This document shows positions 50,530-60,222 of a stretch of 64,000 bases of DNA, piece after piece. Both the position numbers and the translations under genes were made by a program. The stretch is from CAWATZ01 sp963784995 (GTDB lineage: Bacteria > Planctomycetota > Planctomycetia > Gemmatales > Gemmataceae), in the NCBI GenBank assembly GCA_963784995.1, contig CAWATZ010000003.1, positions 248,001 to 312,000 of the forward strand. The letters are read 5' to 3'. Below the pieces are notes generated by a model. That model saw only the letters and a program-made list of their open reading frames with translations, did not search any database and was not told the origin of the DNA. The first letter of the stretch is position 1. Each line of letters starts with the position of its first letter.

Positions 50530-52184
50530 ATGAGCGACAAACCGAATCCCGCCCGCCCCCCCCGCGAGCAGTTGCGCCGCCAGTTCCTGGAGCAGGCGGC
50601 GGCCGCCTTCGATCGGATGTTCCCCGCCACGGACTCCAGCCAGGCGCTTTCCGCCGACCAGCAGGAACAACAGGCCCGGGAGTTTGGCCAGCAACTGGCG
50701 GCTCTCTTGCTCCAGAAGGACGCCAGATCCGACGCGGGTTTCCTCCAGGACATCTTCGCCCATCCCGAAGACGATACGCCCCGGCTGATCTACGCCGACT
50801 GGCTCGACGACAACCACCAGCCCGCCCGCGCCGAGTTTATCCGGGTGCAATGCCGGCTCGCAAAACTCGATCCGGAGGACCCCGATTACGCTCTGCTCAG
50901 CCTCCAGGAACAGGAGCTGCTCAAGGACCACGGTTCCGTGTGGATGGGCCATCTCCCCATCTGGCGCGGAAGGTCGCGAAGTTCCAGCGCGGCTTTGTCA
51001 ATCACCTGGAGATCGACACCAGGCGTCTCTTGCGGCACGGCAAGAAGCTCCGGCAGCAGGTCTACTTCGACAGCTTGAACCTGTGGCTCTACACGACCGA
51101 CGAGGTCCTGGAGTCGGGTCTTTTGAAGGGCATCCGCCACCTGGCTCTGCGGGGCGAGGAAAGGGAGCTGCTTCTGCTGCTGCGCTCCGAGCAGGTAGCC
51201 GGCCTGGAGAGCCTGGAGTTCTACCGCGGTCCCGTTAGCGAAAGGGTCTGTCGGGCCCTGGCCTCGAACCGGCACTTCGGCCGGCTGCGACGGCTGACGT
51301 TCCGCCGGTCCGAGCTTGGGCAGGCTGAGATGGCGGCCCTGAGCCAGGCGCCGCTGCTTGGTCATCTGGATGAACTGGCTGTGGTGGACAACGGCCAGCT
51401 GCGGACCGAGGCGGTCCGGCTCCTGAGCCAATCCCCTCACTGGGGCCAACTGAAGAGGCTCTCGTTTGAACATTCCCCGATGCCGGCGGAGGCCGTCGGG
51501 GAGCTGGTGCGTTCTCCGATGGTCAAAGGTGTGACTTCCCTGAACCTGGCCCAATCCTCGGTTCGGGAAGCCGTCTGCGACCTGGCCCGGGCGCCCTGTC
51601 TGCAAGACCTGGTTTATCTGAATCTGCTTTATGACGCGCTGGACGACCAGGAGCTGGAGGTCCTGGGAAAGGCCACCCACCTTCCCCGGTTGACCTCGCT
51701 CAGCGTGAGTTTCAACCCGGCCTCCGAGGAAGGGATCAAGGGCTTTAGCCGGAGCCGGCTCCTGAAGCAGTTGCAGCGGCTGTCCTTGACCCCCGGGGGG
51801 TATGGGACGGCTCCGCTCAAGGGCCTGGTAGAGTCGCCAGCCTGCCAGCAGCTCCGACACCTCGCCCTGCGCTGGTATGCACAGGGGTCGGAAGCCGTCG
51901 CGGCGCTGACCGCTTCCCCTTACCTGTCCCGGCTAACCACCCTTTCCCTCGAGAGCAATGCCCTGGATGCGAACGCTGCCCGCGTGCTGGCGGCAGCGAC
52001 GAGATTGCCGTCACTCCGCTATCTCAACCTGAGCAGTAACAAGATCGGCAGCGAGGGTGCCGAGACCCTGGCGGCTTCCCCTCTTGGCAAGCAGTTGGAG
52101 CGACTCAACCTGAAGAGCAACAACATCCCCCTCGTTTTTCGTGAGCAGCTGGAAGCACGATTTGGCCGACGCTTCACCTTTTGA
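50530..52184 (+). pseudogene. TIGR02996-LRR protein, tandem paralogue 5, one-base deletion
   Basis: The first 145 codons are perfect (long N-terminal domain plus TIGR02996). At about 50962-50966, CATCTGGCGCGG lacks one G compared with CATCTGGGCGCGG in its paralogues, and the frame is lost. The +1 frame then continues WARKVAKFQRGFVNHLEIDT to 52184. Correcting it yields 551 residues, the family length. Confidence 0.85.
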
Positions 52185-52195
52185 TTGGGGCCACC

Positions 52196-53884
52196 ATGAG
52201 CAACACACCCAACCCCGCCCGCGCCACGCTCGACCAACTGCGGCGGCAGTTCCTGGAACAGGCCGCGGCCGCCTTCGATCGCATGCACTCCGCCGCCAGC
52301 TCTGGCCAGGCGGAGACGCGCGACCAGCGCGAGCCACGCGCCCGGGAGCTTGGACAGCAACTGATCGCCGACTTGCTTCAGGAGGAGTGCAAATCCGAGG
52401 CGGGTTTTCTCCAGGACATCCACGCCCATCCCGAAGACGATACGCCCCGGCTGATCTACGCGGATTGGCTGGAGGACAACCACCAGCCGGCCCGTGCCCA
52501 GCTCATCCGGCTGCAATGCCGGTTGGCCCGGCTCGGCCCGGAGGATCCCGAGTATGACTTGCTGCACTTGCAGGAACAGGAGCTGCTCAAGGAACACGGT
52601 GCGGCCTGGATGGGCCACTTGCCTTCCTGGGCTCGGAAGGTGGCGAAGTTCCAGCGCGGCTTTGTCAATCACCTGACGATGAAGACCGGCTATTACCTCC
52701 AGATCGGCAAACAGTTGCGGCAGCAGGTGCCTTTCGACAGCTTGCATTTGAACCCTCTCACCCAGACCGCCAAGCTGCTGGATTCGGGGCTGCTGGCGGG
52801 CATCCGGCACCTGACTCTGACAGGCAGCGACAGCGAGCTGCTGCTTCTGCTGCGCTCCGAGAAGGTTTTCGGCCTGGAGAGTCTGGAACTGCACGGCCGC
52901 GTCAGCGAAGAGGTCTGCCGGGCCCTGGCTTCGAGCCGGCATTTCGGCCGGCTGCGGCGGCTGACGTTCTGGCGGTCCGACCTGGGGCCGGCTCACGCGG
53001 CGATCCTGAGCCAGGCGCCGCTGCTGGGGAATCTTGCGGAGCTGGCCGGGCTGGACTGCCGGCTTGGAGTCGAGGGAGTCCGGCTTCTGAGCCGATCCCC
53101 TCACTGGGCGGGCCAGCTGAAGCGACTGGCATTCCGCGGCTCCGGCGTGGGATCCTGGAGCTCCGACTACTCCGAGATGGGGCCGGAGGCCGCCCGGGAG
53201 CTGGTGTCTTCCCCGATGGTCAAAGGCCTGACTTCCCTGGATCTTGGCACGTGCCGCATTCAGGGGGCCGTCCGCGACCTGGCACGGGCACCGCATCTGA
53301 AAGACCTGGTTTATCTGAATCTGCATGGCAACGAGATCACCGACAGTGGACTGGAAGCCCTGGGACGGACCACCCAGCTTCCTCGTTTGACCTCGCTCAG
53401 CCTGGGCTACAACTCGATCGACCCGGAAGGGATCGCGGCGTTCAGCCAGGGCCCGCTTCTGGGGCAATTGCAGCGGCTGGACCTTGGCTGCTGGTGGGGA
53501 GGTGGGGCGGCCGGCGTCAAGAGCCTGGTGGAGTCGCCCGCCTGCCAACAGCTCCGACACCTCTCCCTGGAAGAGTGCCGCCTGTGGCCGGACGCCGCCG
53601 CCGTGCTGACCGCTTCCCCCTACCTGTCCAGGCTGATCACACTTTCCCTGAGGTACAACGACCTGGGAGCAAACGGCGCCCGAGTGCTGGCGGCAGCGAC
53701 GAACATGCCTGCCCTCCGCTATCTCAACGTGAGCGGCAACACGCTCGGCAGCGAAGGCGCCGAGGCCCTCGCGGCTTCTCCCCTGGGCCAGCAACTCCAC
53801 CGACTCAACCTGGACCGCAACAGCATCCCACCCGCATTTCGCCAGCAGCTGGAAACGCGGTTTGGTCGTCGCGTCACCGTTTGA
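52196..53884 (+). CDS. TIGR02996-LRR protein, tandem paralogue 6
   Basis: 562 residues, the longest copy; GSGVGSWSSDYSEMG adds a small insertion in one LRR. It starts 11 bases after the stop of paralogue 5 behind TGATTGGGGCCACC. Paralogues 5, 6 and 7 form a closer subgroup (ends LEARFGRRFTF, LETRFGRRVTV, LEARFGPRFIF). Confidence 0.88.
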   Translation: MSNTPNPARATLDQLRRQFLEQAAAAFDRMHSAASSGQAETRDQREPRARELGQQLIADLLQEECKSEAGFLQDIHAHPEDDTPRLIYADWLEDNHQPARAQLIRLQCRLARLGPEDPEYDLLHLQEQELLKEHGAAWMGHLPSWARKVAKFQRGFVNHLTMKTGYYLQIGKQLRQQVPFDSLHLNPLTQTAKLLDSGLLAGIRHLTLTGSDSELLLLLRSEKVFGLESLELHGRVSEEVCRALASSRHFGRLRRLTFWRSDLGPAHAAILSQAPLLGNLAELAGLDCRLGVEGVRLLSRSPHWAGQLKRLAFRGSGVGSWSSDYSEMGPEAARELVSSPMVKGLTSLDLGTCRIQGAVRDLARAPHLKDLVYLNLHGNEITDSGLEALGRTTQLPRLTSLSLGYNSIDPEGIAAFSQGPLLGQLQRLDLGCWWGGGAAGVKSLVESPACQQLRHLSLEECRLWPDAAAVLTASPYLSRLITLSLRYNDLGANGARVLAAATNMPALRYLNVSGNTLGSEGAEALAASPLGQQLHRLNLDRNSIPPAFRQQLETRFGRRVTV

Positions 53885-53896
53885 TTGGAGTCCACC

Positions 53897-55556
53897 ATGA
53901 GCGACAAAGTGAACCCTGTCAATGCCCCCCTCGACCAGCTGCGCCGGCAGTTCCTCGAGCAGGCGGCTGCCGCCTTCGATCAGATGTTCGCCCCCACGGG
54001 TTCGGCCCAGCCGGAAAGCCGCGACCAGCGCGAGCAACGAGCCCGCGAGTTCGGCCAGCAACTGGCCGCCGCCTTGCTCCAGGAGGAATGCAAATCCGAG
54101 GCGGGTTTCCTCCAGGACATCCACGCTCACCCCGAGGACGATACGCCCCGGCTGATTTTCGCCGACTTCTTGGACGACAACCACCAGCCCGCCCGCGCCC
54201 AGCTCATCCGGCTGCAATGCCGGTTGGCCCGGCTCGGCCCGGAGGATCCCGAGTATGACCTGCTGCACTTGCAGGAACAGGAGCTGCTCAAGGAACACGG
54301 TGCGGCCTGGCTGGGACACTTGCCGGCCTGGGCCCGGAAGGTGGCGAAGTTCCAGCGCGGCTTTGTCAATCACCTGACGATGAAGACCAACTATTACCTC
54401 CGGGTCGGCAAACAGCTCCGGCAGCAGGTGTACTTCGACAGTTTGCATTTGGACCCCCTCACCCAAACCGAGAAGCTGCTGGCTTCGGGGCTCCTGGCGG
54501 GCATCCGACACCTGGCCCTGACCGGCTAGCGACAGCGAGCTGCTGCTTCTGCTGCGCTCCGACCAGGTTTTCGGCCTGGAGAGCTTGGAGCTGCACGGCC
54601 CCGTCAGCGAGGAGGTCTGCCGGGCCCTGGCTTCGAGCCGGCATTTCGGCCACCTGCGCCGGCTCCTCTTCCGCTGCTCCGGGCTGGGGCCGGCTCAGGC
54701 GGCGGTCCTCAGCCAGGCGCCCTGGTTGGGTCAGCTTCAGGAGCTGGCGGTGCTGGAGAACTCCCAGGAGCTTGGGGCCGAGGCAGCTCGCCTTCTGGGC
54801 CGCTCCCCTCACTGGGGCCAGCTGAGGAGACTATCGTTCGACCACACCACATTAGGACCGGAGGCCGGGCGTGAGCTGGTGTCTTCCCCGATGGTCAAAG
54901 GCGTAACTTCCCTGAGCCTTGTCTGCTCGGGCGTGCAAGAGGCGGTCCGTGACCTGGCCCGCACACCGTATCTGAAAGACCTGGTTCATCTGAATCTGCA
55001 TGGCAACCAGTTCGACGACCGGGGACTGGAGGCGCTGGGACAGGCCACTCAGCTGCCCCGCTTGACCTCGCTCAGCGTGTGCTACAACGTGCTAAACCAG
55101 GAGGGGATCGAGGCCTTCAGCCAGGGCCCGCTTCTGGGGCAATTGCAGCGGCTGGACATTGGCGGCTCGGGAGGTGGGACGGCCAGCGTCAAGAGCCTGG
55201 TGGAGTCCCCGGCCTGCCAGCAGCTCCGGTCCCTCTCCCTGGACCATTTCGACGTGGGGCCGGAAGCTGCCGCCGTGCTGACCGCCTCACCCTACCTGTC
55301 CCGGCTGCTCACCCTTTCCCTGAACTACAATGCCCTGGGAGCAGACGGCGCCCGAGTGCTGGCCGCAGCGACGAACCTGCCTGCCCTTCGCTACCTCAGT
55401 CTGTGGCACAACAGGATCAGCAGGGAAGGAGCCGAGGCCCTCGCCGCTTCGCCCCTGGGCCGGCAACTCTACCGACTCAACCTGAGCAGCAACAGCGTCC
55501 CTGGCGCTTGTCGCCAGCAGCTGGAAGCCCGGTTTGGTCCTCGCTTCATCTTTTGA
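53897..55556 (+). pseudogene. TIGR02996-LRR protein, tandem paralogue 7, one-base insertion
   Basis: The frame runs to TAG 54527-54529. Compared with paralogue 6 (ACAGGCAGCGAC) it reads ACCGGCTAGCGAC, with one extra T. The +1 frame then continues with the expected SDSELLLLLRS and LRRs to 55556. Corrected length 552 residues. Assembly error or recent inactivation. Confidence 0.85.
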
Positions 55557-55639
55557 TTGGGATGGAACCGAAGGCTCACTCAAGCAGGCACAGGACAGGT
55601 GGCTGCCTCTCGATCTCCGCCGCAAGTCTGCAAGGCACC

Positions 55640-55667
55640 TTGCTTTCTCCGTCCGGATGCGTACAAT
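55640..55667 (+). promoter_or_regulatory. promoter of structured leader copy 1
   Basis: TTGCTT (55640-55645), 16-base spacer, TACAAT (55662-55667). The leader begins 14 bases after the -10. The other leader promoters also carry TTGC at -35. Confidence 0.55.
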
Positions 55668-55681
55668 GAAGATTGAAGTTG

Positions 55682-55785
55682 GTCGGATGACTACTTGAAG
55701 AGCACCTCACCTTTAGTGGGGGGCTTGTTGACGAGTAAGCCGACGTGGTCGAATCCCATGAGGATTCAACCACGTCGGCTTTTTT
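55682..55785 (+). ncRNA. riboswitch-like structured leader, copy 1
   Basis: Core GTCGGATGACTACTTGAAGA, a hairpin CCTCAC-CTTTA-GTGGGG, a second small hairpin CTTGT-TG-ACGAG, GTAAG, then a terminator hairpin GCCGACGTGGT...ACCACGTCGGC with T6. The 5' GTCGG can pair alternatively with CCGAC of the terminator. Compared with copies 2-4, stems covary. It lies 95 bases before the small membrane protein gene at 55881. Confidence 0.8.
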
Positions 55786-55880
55786 CGTTGTCGGGCAGGC
55801 AACACAGTCGTGAGGTGCTCTCCAAGCAGGACTCCCGAAACACAACTTGTGGCTTGGTATCTTTGTTGGAGGAGACAATC

Positions 55881-56057
55881 ATGACGATTGGTTTTGTTTT
55901 CTGGTTGCTGATGATCCTGTGGCTGCTGTTCGGGCTCTACTGGAACCGCAACGACATCCGGGGGGGCAACTACGGGGTCGCGGGCGGCAACATGATGTTG
56001 TTCATCTTGCTCTTCCTCCTGGGCTGGAAGGCATTCGGCTTCCCCATCCAGGGGTGA
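55881..56057 (+). CDS. small membrane protein, 58 aa
   Basis: GGAGGAGA six bases upstream. Two hydrophobic segments (residues ~4-19 and ~37-51) with a WNRNDIRGGN loop between them. No named family recognised; similar small two-helix proteins accompany stress genes in planctomycetes. Preceded by leader copy 1. Confidence 0.68.
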   Translation: MTIGFVFWLLMILWLLFGLYWNRNDIRGGNYGVAGGNMMLFILLFLLGWKAFGFPIQG

Positions 56058-56190
56058 CGAGGGGCTTGATGTCCTTGTTCAAGGCGAACCGCACCGCGTT
56101 TCGCCTTCAAGACCGCGTTGCAACAACAGGGGCGGCGGGCGAACTGTTCCGCCACCCCTGGCGGTCCGGTTCCAGACGCTGACCGGGACG

Positions 56191-56571
56191 TTATTTCTTC
56201 TTGGTTTCGCGGAACAGAGGCGGTTCGACCAGGGTGAAGATCACGACCTCTTCGCCGGTGACCGTGCTGATGTCGTGGTGCAGGCTCAAGGTCTTGATGC
56301 CCGTCACCTCCTGAATCAGCGATTCCAGGTAGGGTCGCGCCGTTTCGAGCAACTGGGTCCGGACTTCTTTGAGCAGATCCCGCCCCTTTTCAGGCGGGAG
56401 GGTCTTGACCAGTTGCTGTTCGGCCACGGTCAGGACACCCTGCAGGCGAACCAGGAGGAGATCACCGATCAGGTGCGTATGGATGGTTTTCGGTCCCCGG
56501 CCCATGAATTCCTGCTGAAAGCGACTGAGGCCTTCGCAGACGGCCGATTCGATTTCTCCCTGCGATTTCAT
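56191..56571 (-). CDS. DUF2294 family protein
   Basis: 126 residues from ATG 56571 with GAGGT upstream; an in-frame extension upstream is not protein-like. FQQEFMGRGPKTIHTHLIGD, LVRLQGVLTVAEQQLVK, IQEVTGIKTLSLHHDIS and VVIFTLVEPP fit DUF2294 proteins (Na+-translocating-decarboxylase/Na-binding-like name in databases, function unknown). Its divergent neighbour at 56913 is a paralogue. Confidence 0.78.
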   Translation of the reverse strand: MKSQGEIESAVCEGLSRFQQEFMGRGPKTIHTHLIGDLLLVRLQGVLTVAEQQLVKTLPPEKGRDLLKEVRTQLLETARPYLESLIQEVTGIKTLSLHHDISTVTGEEVVIFTLVEPPLFRETKKK

Positions 56572-56770
56572 GGTGACCTCAAATGAATCCGAGTGAAATG
56601 GGACGGCCCGACTGAAAAAACCTCTGATCCTGACAATCTCGCCCATGAGACTATGATACCAGGTTCGGAAGAATCGGCCACTTGGTTTCTCTGGTCCAGG
56701 CTTCAGGATCGAGAAGAGAGTGGAGTGTGAATGAAGTTGAATCGCCTTCAGTACGACCCGATACCAAGCC

Positions 56771-56872
56771 GTCGGATGACTGGATGAAGAGCAACCCGGC
56801 ATGTTCGGGTGGCTCGTTGACGAGTAAGCAGACGTGGTCGTATCCGTTCGGGGTTTGACCACGTTGGCTTTT
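56771..56872 (+). ncRNA. riboswitch-like structured leader, copy 2
   Basis: GTCGGATGACTGGATGAAGA, hairpin with CCCGGC/GTTCGGG-type pairing, CTCGT-TG-ACGAG, GTAAGC and terminator CAGACGTGGTCG...GACCACGTTGGC with a T-rich end. The terminator stem carries two mismatches. It lies 41 bases before the DUF2294 gene at 56913. Confidence 0.76.
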
Positions 56873-56912
56873 GTTACTTACGGCGGCGTGAAACGAATGG
56901 GAGCCACCAGAA

Positions 56913-57341
56913 ATGAATTCAATGTCTCAACCTGTTGCGACGATGGCACAACAAATCGCTGCCGTGGCCAGCGCTTTTGAGCAAAGACGGACAGGCCACT
57001 TGCCCAGGTCAGTGACCGTGGTCCTGAGTGAAGACACGCTGATGATCACTTTGCACGGGGCCCTGTCGCCAGCCGAAAAGGCACTGGCTCAGAGCCCCGC
57101 GGGTGCCGCCCAGGTCCAGGAGTTCCACCGGCAGCTCTTCGCCAACGCCTCGAAGCCGCTGCGGGAGGAAATCAAACGGATCACCGGAGTGGACGTGCGC
57201 GAGGCCACCGCCGAAGTCGAGACGACTACCGGGACGGTCGTGCAAGTCTTCACGTCCGGGACCATGGTGCAGGTGTTCTTGCTTGCCCACGGCGTACCAC
57301 CAGGCACCTGGAGCGGCAGTGTGCCAGGGGATCCACCCTGA
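56913..57341 (+). CDS. DUF2294 family protein
   Basis: 142 residues. MAQQIAAVASAFEQRRTGHL, SEDTLMITLHGALSPAEKAL and IKRITGVDVREA then VVQVFTSGTMVQVFLL follow the DUF2294 pattern. It is preceded by leader copy 2. Paralogous to 56191 and 61273. The C-terminal PPGTWSGS tail is shared with 61273. Confidence 0.82.
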   Translation: MNSMSQPVATMAQQIAAVASAFEQRRTGHLPRSVTVVLSEDTLMITLHGALSPAEKALAQSPAGAAQVQEFHRQLFANASKPLREEIKRITGVDVREATAEVETTTGTVVQVFTSGTMVQVFLLAHGVPPGTWSGSVPGDPP

Positions 57342-57471
57342 AAACAGATTGCAACTGCCAATCGAGCGGCGAATCCGCTGACCGGATTGGAGTCCGGCAG
57401 AAGCAATGCTGGGGCCCGTGAAACCCCAACTGTTACCCTCGTTGTTACCCGCCCATGAAAAGGAATCGAGC

Positions 57472-57750
57472 ATGTTGTCGAACCTGATTGTTTTCGCTGT
57501 GATCGGCCTGTTCGTTGGGGGCGCCGCCCGGTTGTTTTACCCGGGTCGGCAACCGATGAAAATCCTTGGCACCCTGGTGCTCAGCATGGCCTGCGCCCTG
57601 CTGGGCGGGCTGCTTTCCTGGTCCTTCTGGCCGGAAGTGGACAATCAATTCTCCGCCGGAGCGCTGTTGATGTCGCTCATCGCGGCCGTACTCGGCGTCG
57701 TAATCTGGGCCATTGTCTCCTATGCGCGAAGCGTGAGCGGACACCGATGA
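57472..57750 (+). CDS. GlsB/YeaQ/YmgE family stress-response membrane protein
   Basis: 92 residues with three hydrophobic helices (4-21, 31-50, 64-85). GLFVGGAARLFYPGRQPM is the GlsB/transglycosylase-associated motif. AAAGGAA upstream. Usually induced by general stress. Confidence 0.82.
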   Translation: MLSNLIVFAVIGLFVGGAARLFYPGRQPMKILGTLVLSMACALLGGLLSWSFWPEVDNQFSAGALLMSLIAAVLGVVIWAIVSYARSVSGHR

Positions 57751-57976
57751 TTGCTCCTCTGTGGCCGCGAGCGAAAAACTGTCCCCCGTGCCGGCCCATG
57801 GATTCCAACATGGGAGTTCGCTCTTTGTCCTTGGGACAGGACAATCCCTCGGCACCAGTTGGGCAACGGGATCGCCCTCCTGCAATTGAGGGGCTGTCTT
57901 CTCCAATCCATGGTAGCTCGGAATGCTGGCCGCCAGGGGAACGTTGGCGGCCAGCTAGCACTTGGGAGCGATTGAC

Positions 57977-58846
57977 ATGAGTACTACTCTTCTCCGGTGC
58001 GGGCTGCCCTCCGCTCCTGGGAGCACGCCCCTCCAACCTAACACAGGAAGCGCCTGGCTGGGATCCGGAGCATTCATCCTCATGCACGTCGCCTGCCTGG
58101 CGGTCTTTCTCACTGGCGTGAACGTGCTGGCCTTGGTGTTGTGCGGCGCCTGTTACGTCCTCCAGATCGTCGGCATTACTGCTGGCTACCACCGCTACTT
58201 TGCCCACCGTTCGTACAAGACGAGCCGGGGTTTCCAGTTCGTGCTGGCCCTCCTGGGGTGCAGTGCGACGCAGAAAGGACCGCTGTGGTGGGCGGCGCAG
58301 CACCGGCATCACCACCGTACTTCGGATACGCCGGAAGATCTCCACTCGCCCGTCACCCACAGCTTCTGGTGGTCCCATATCGGCTGGGTCTTATCACCGG
58401 CCTCCGACCACATGGACGGACAGACGATACGCGATCTGAGCCGCTACCCAGAACTCCGCTGGCTCGACCGCTACCACTGGGTGCCACCTGTCCTGCTTGC
58501 CGCGCTCTGCTTCCTGATCGGCGGCTGGAGCGGCCTGGTCCTGGGCTTCTTCGTCAGCAGCATCCTGTCACACCACGCGACCTTTTCCGTGAATTCGATC
58601 TGTCACCTCTGGGGCCGGCGACGCTATGCCACCGATGACAGAAGCCGGAACAACCTGTTCGTGGCCCTGATCACCTTCGGCGAAGGGTGGCACAACAATC
58701 ACCACCACTATCAGAGCAGTGCCAACCAGGGCTTCTTCTGGTGGGAAGTTGATGTTAGCTACTACCTGATCCGCCTGCTTGGATGGATGAGGCTGGTATG
58801 GGACATCCGCAAACCGCCCCGAGCCAAACTCCTGAGTGAGACCTAG
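57977..58846 (+). CDS. acyl-CoA desaturase / fatty acid desaturase
   Basis: 289 residues. Histidine boxes HRYFAH (~74), HRHHHR (~112) and HNNHHH (~238) bind the di-iron centre, with four hydrophobic helices between. GITAGYHRYFAHRSY is the delta-9 desaturase signature. It introduces a double bond into acyl chains and needs a ferredoxin-type electron donor not encoded here. ATG 57977 is chosen. Confidence 0.92.
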   Translation: MSTTLLRCGLPSAPGSTPLQPNTGSAWLGSGAFILMHVACLAVFLTGVNVLALVLCGACYVLQIVGITAGYHRYFAHRSYKTSRGFQFVLALLGCSATQKGPLWWAAQHRHHHRTSDTPEDLHSPVTHSFWWSHIGWVLSPASDHMDGQTIRDLSRYPELRWLDRYHWVPPVLLAALCFLIGGWSGLVLGFFVSSILSHHATFSVNSICHLWGRRRYATDDRSRNNLFVALITFGEGWHNNHHHYQSSANQGFFWWEVDVSYYLIRLLGWMRLVWDIRKPPRAKLLSET

Positions 58847-58932
58847 GAAAGATCGCCGGCTGCATCCGACCTGGCGGCCACGGCGGAGCAAACCTCTGGC
58901 CTGACTTCGGAACTGCCTCGGGGGCTCTCTGA

Positions 58933-59655
58933 ATGACTCCAAAGGAAAGCATCGAAAGCGTACTCCTCGAAACCTTTCAAAACGAGAGGGGACGTACAGG
59001 ACAGGTACAACTGGAGGCGCCCCTTACCCTGGCGGAACTCGCGGAATTTCAGGAGGACCAGTCTGCTCCCCTGCCTGCTGAGATCCGGGAACTTCTCAGG
59101 TTCACGCGCGGTTTCTCCCTCCTGGGCGAAAATGTCGATTTCCAGGGAACCAATCAGACCGAGTTCGAGCCCTCGTTGCCCGGTGGTATCCCGCTTCACA
59201 GCGATGGTTTTGGCAGCTTCTGGATCGTTCACGTCGATCCAGGTACGGGTGCCTGGGCTCCCATCCTCTTCGCCGGTCACCACCCGCCCGTACTCGTGAT
59301 CCAGAGCCAGGATCTCGGTAGCTTTCTGGAAGAGTTCTTCAACACGTTTCGCCCCGGCAAATCTAACGCTCTGTTAGAAGTCTATCGAACGGCCTTTGAC
59401 ATCTGGCGTCTCGATCGAGGACTCTACAGAGTTGCTGCGGTGCGGGAATCTCCGGACGCTGCCCTCCGAGCCTTCGCGAAAGACCTCAAGGATGAGGATT
59501 ATGTCGCTGATCTTCGCAGTCGGATCATCGGCAGCGGCTTCTCGTGGGCTCGTTGTGGTTCCGCTGCCGTCGTCCAGGGCCACCCTTCCGAATTGCTGTA
59601 TGCCGTCATCACACCAAGACGGAAGGGGGGTCTTGCCCGCCTGTTTGGCTTCTGA
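58933..59655 (+). CDS. SMI1/KNR4 (SUKH) family protein
   Basis: 240 residues. LTLAELAEFQEDQSAPLPAE, IRELLRFTRGFSLLG and IPLHSDGFGSFWIVHVDPGT are the SUKH-fold hallmarks. SUKH proteins often neutralise polymorphic toxins, but no toxin is next to it. The last ~80 residues are an extension. Confidence 0.78.
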   Translation: MTPKESIESVLLETFQNERGRTGQVQLEAPLTLAELAEFQEDQSAPLPAEIRELLRFTRGFSLLGENVDFQGTNQTEFEPSLPGGIPLHSDGFGSFWIVHVDPGTGAWAPILFAGHHPPVLVIQSQDLGSFLEEFFNTFRPGKSNALLEVYRTAFDIWRLDRGLYRVAAVRESPDAALRAFAKDLKDEDYVADLRSRIIGSGFSWARCGSAAVVQGHPSELLYAVITPRRKGGLARLFGF

Positions 59656-59708
59656 CCAAAACTAACACTCGCGAACAGCGCTTGACACTCCGCGGAACAA
59701 CAATGCAC

Positions 59709-59736
59709 TTGCCTTTCCCGTTCCTGGCCGTATAAT
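59709..59736 (+). promoter_or_regulatory. promoter of structured leader copy 3
   Basis: TTGCCT (59709-59714), 16-base spacer, TATAAT (59731-59736). It lies 58 bases before the structured leader. Confidence 0.65.
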
Positions 59737-59794
59737 AAGAACTGCTGGAGTTCAAACGAAACTCAAGCTGGCTCCAACAACAAGCCAAGTCGCA

Positions 59795-59900
59795 GTCGGA
59801 TGACTAAATAAAGGGCATCCCGGCACAGCCGGGAGGCTCGTTCGTGAGTAAGCCGACGTGGTCGAATCCCTCAGGGTGTTTGACCACGTCGGCTTTTTTT
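59795..59900 (+). ncRNA. riboswitch-like structured leader, copy 3
   Basis: GTCGGATGACTAAATAAAGG, GGCATCCCGGC-ACA-GCCGGGAGG, CTCGT-TC-GTGAG, GTAAGCCGACGTGGTCGAATCC and the complement TTTGACCACGTCGGC with T7. It lies 78 bases before the DUF3309 gene. Confidence 0.84.
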
Positions 59901-59978
59901 ATCGCTTGCGGTGGCGCGGGCCGTGACTGTCACGGTCGTGACTGCTACCGGGTCTCAGAGCATCGAACGGAGGTTTCC

Positions 59979-60137
59979 ATGTCGTTGGCAATGATTGTGT
60001 TGATTGTCCTGGTCCTGTTGCTGTTGGGCGTCCTGCCCACCTGGGGGCACAGCCGCAGTTGGGGCTATGGCCCAAGCGGCGGCCTGGGGCTCGTGGTGGT
60101 GATTGTGCTGGTGCTTTTACTCATGGGGAAAATCTGA
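59979..60137 (+). CDS. DUF3309 family small membrane protein
   Basis: 52 residues; CGGAGG upstream. Two Val/Leu-rich helices surround GVLPTWGHSRSWGYGPSGGL, the diagnostic DUF3309 segment. Function unknown. Preceded by leader copy 3. Confidence 0.88.
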   Translation: MSLAMIVLIVLVLLLLGVLPTWGHSRSWGYGPSGGLGLVVVIVLVLLLMGKI

Positions 60138-60222
60138 TTGTGTTGGTGCGGGTAACTCATACGTAATGGGTAACCACTCAGAAACACCGACAAAATCAGT
60201 TCAGACGTCAAAGGAGAGATTC

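Noticed and set aside
55682..55785. Known riboswitch classes (c-di-GMP, fluoride, ykkC, yybP-ykoY) or hammerhead ribozyme
   Set aside because: Short similarities such as TTGATGAG or GGGCAACCC were compared from memory, but the required core motifs of these classes are absent.
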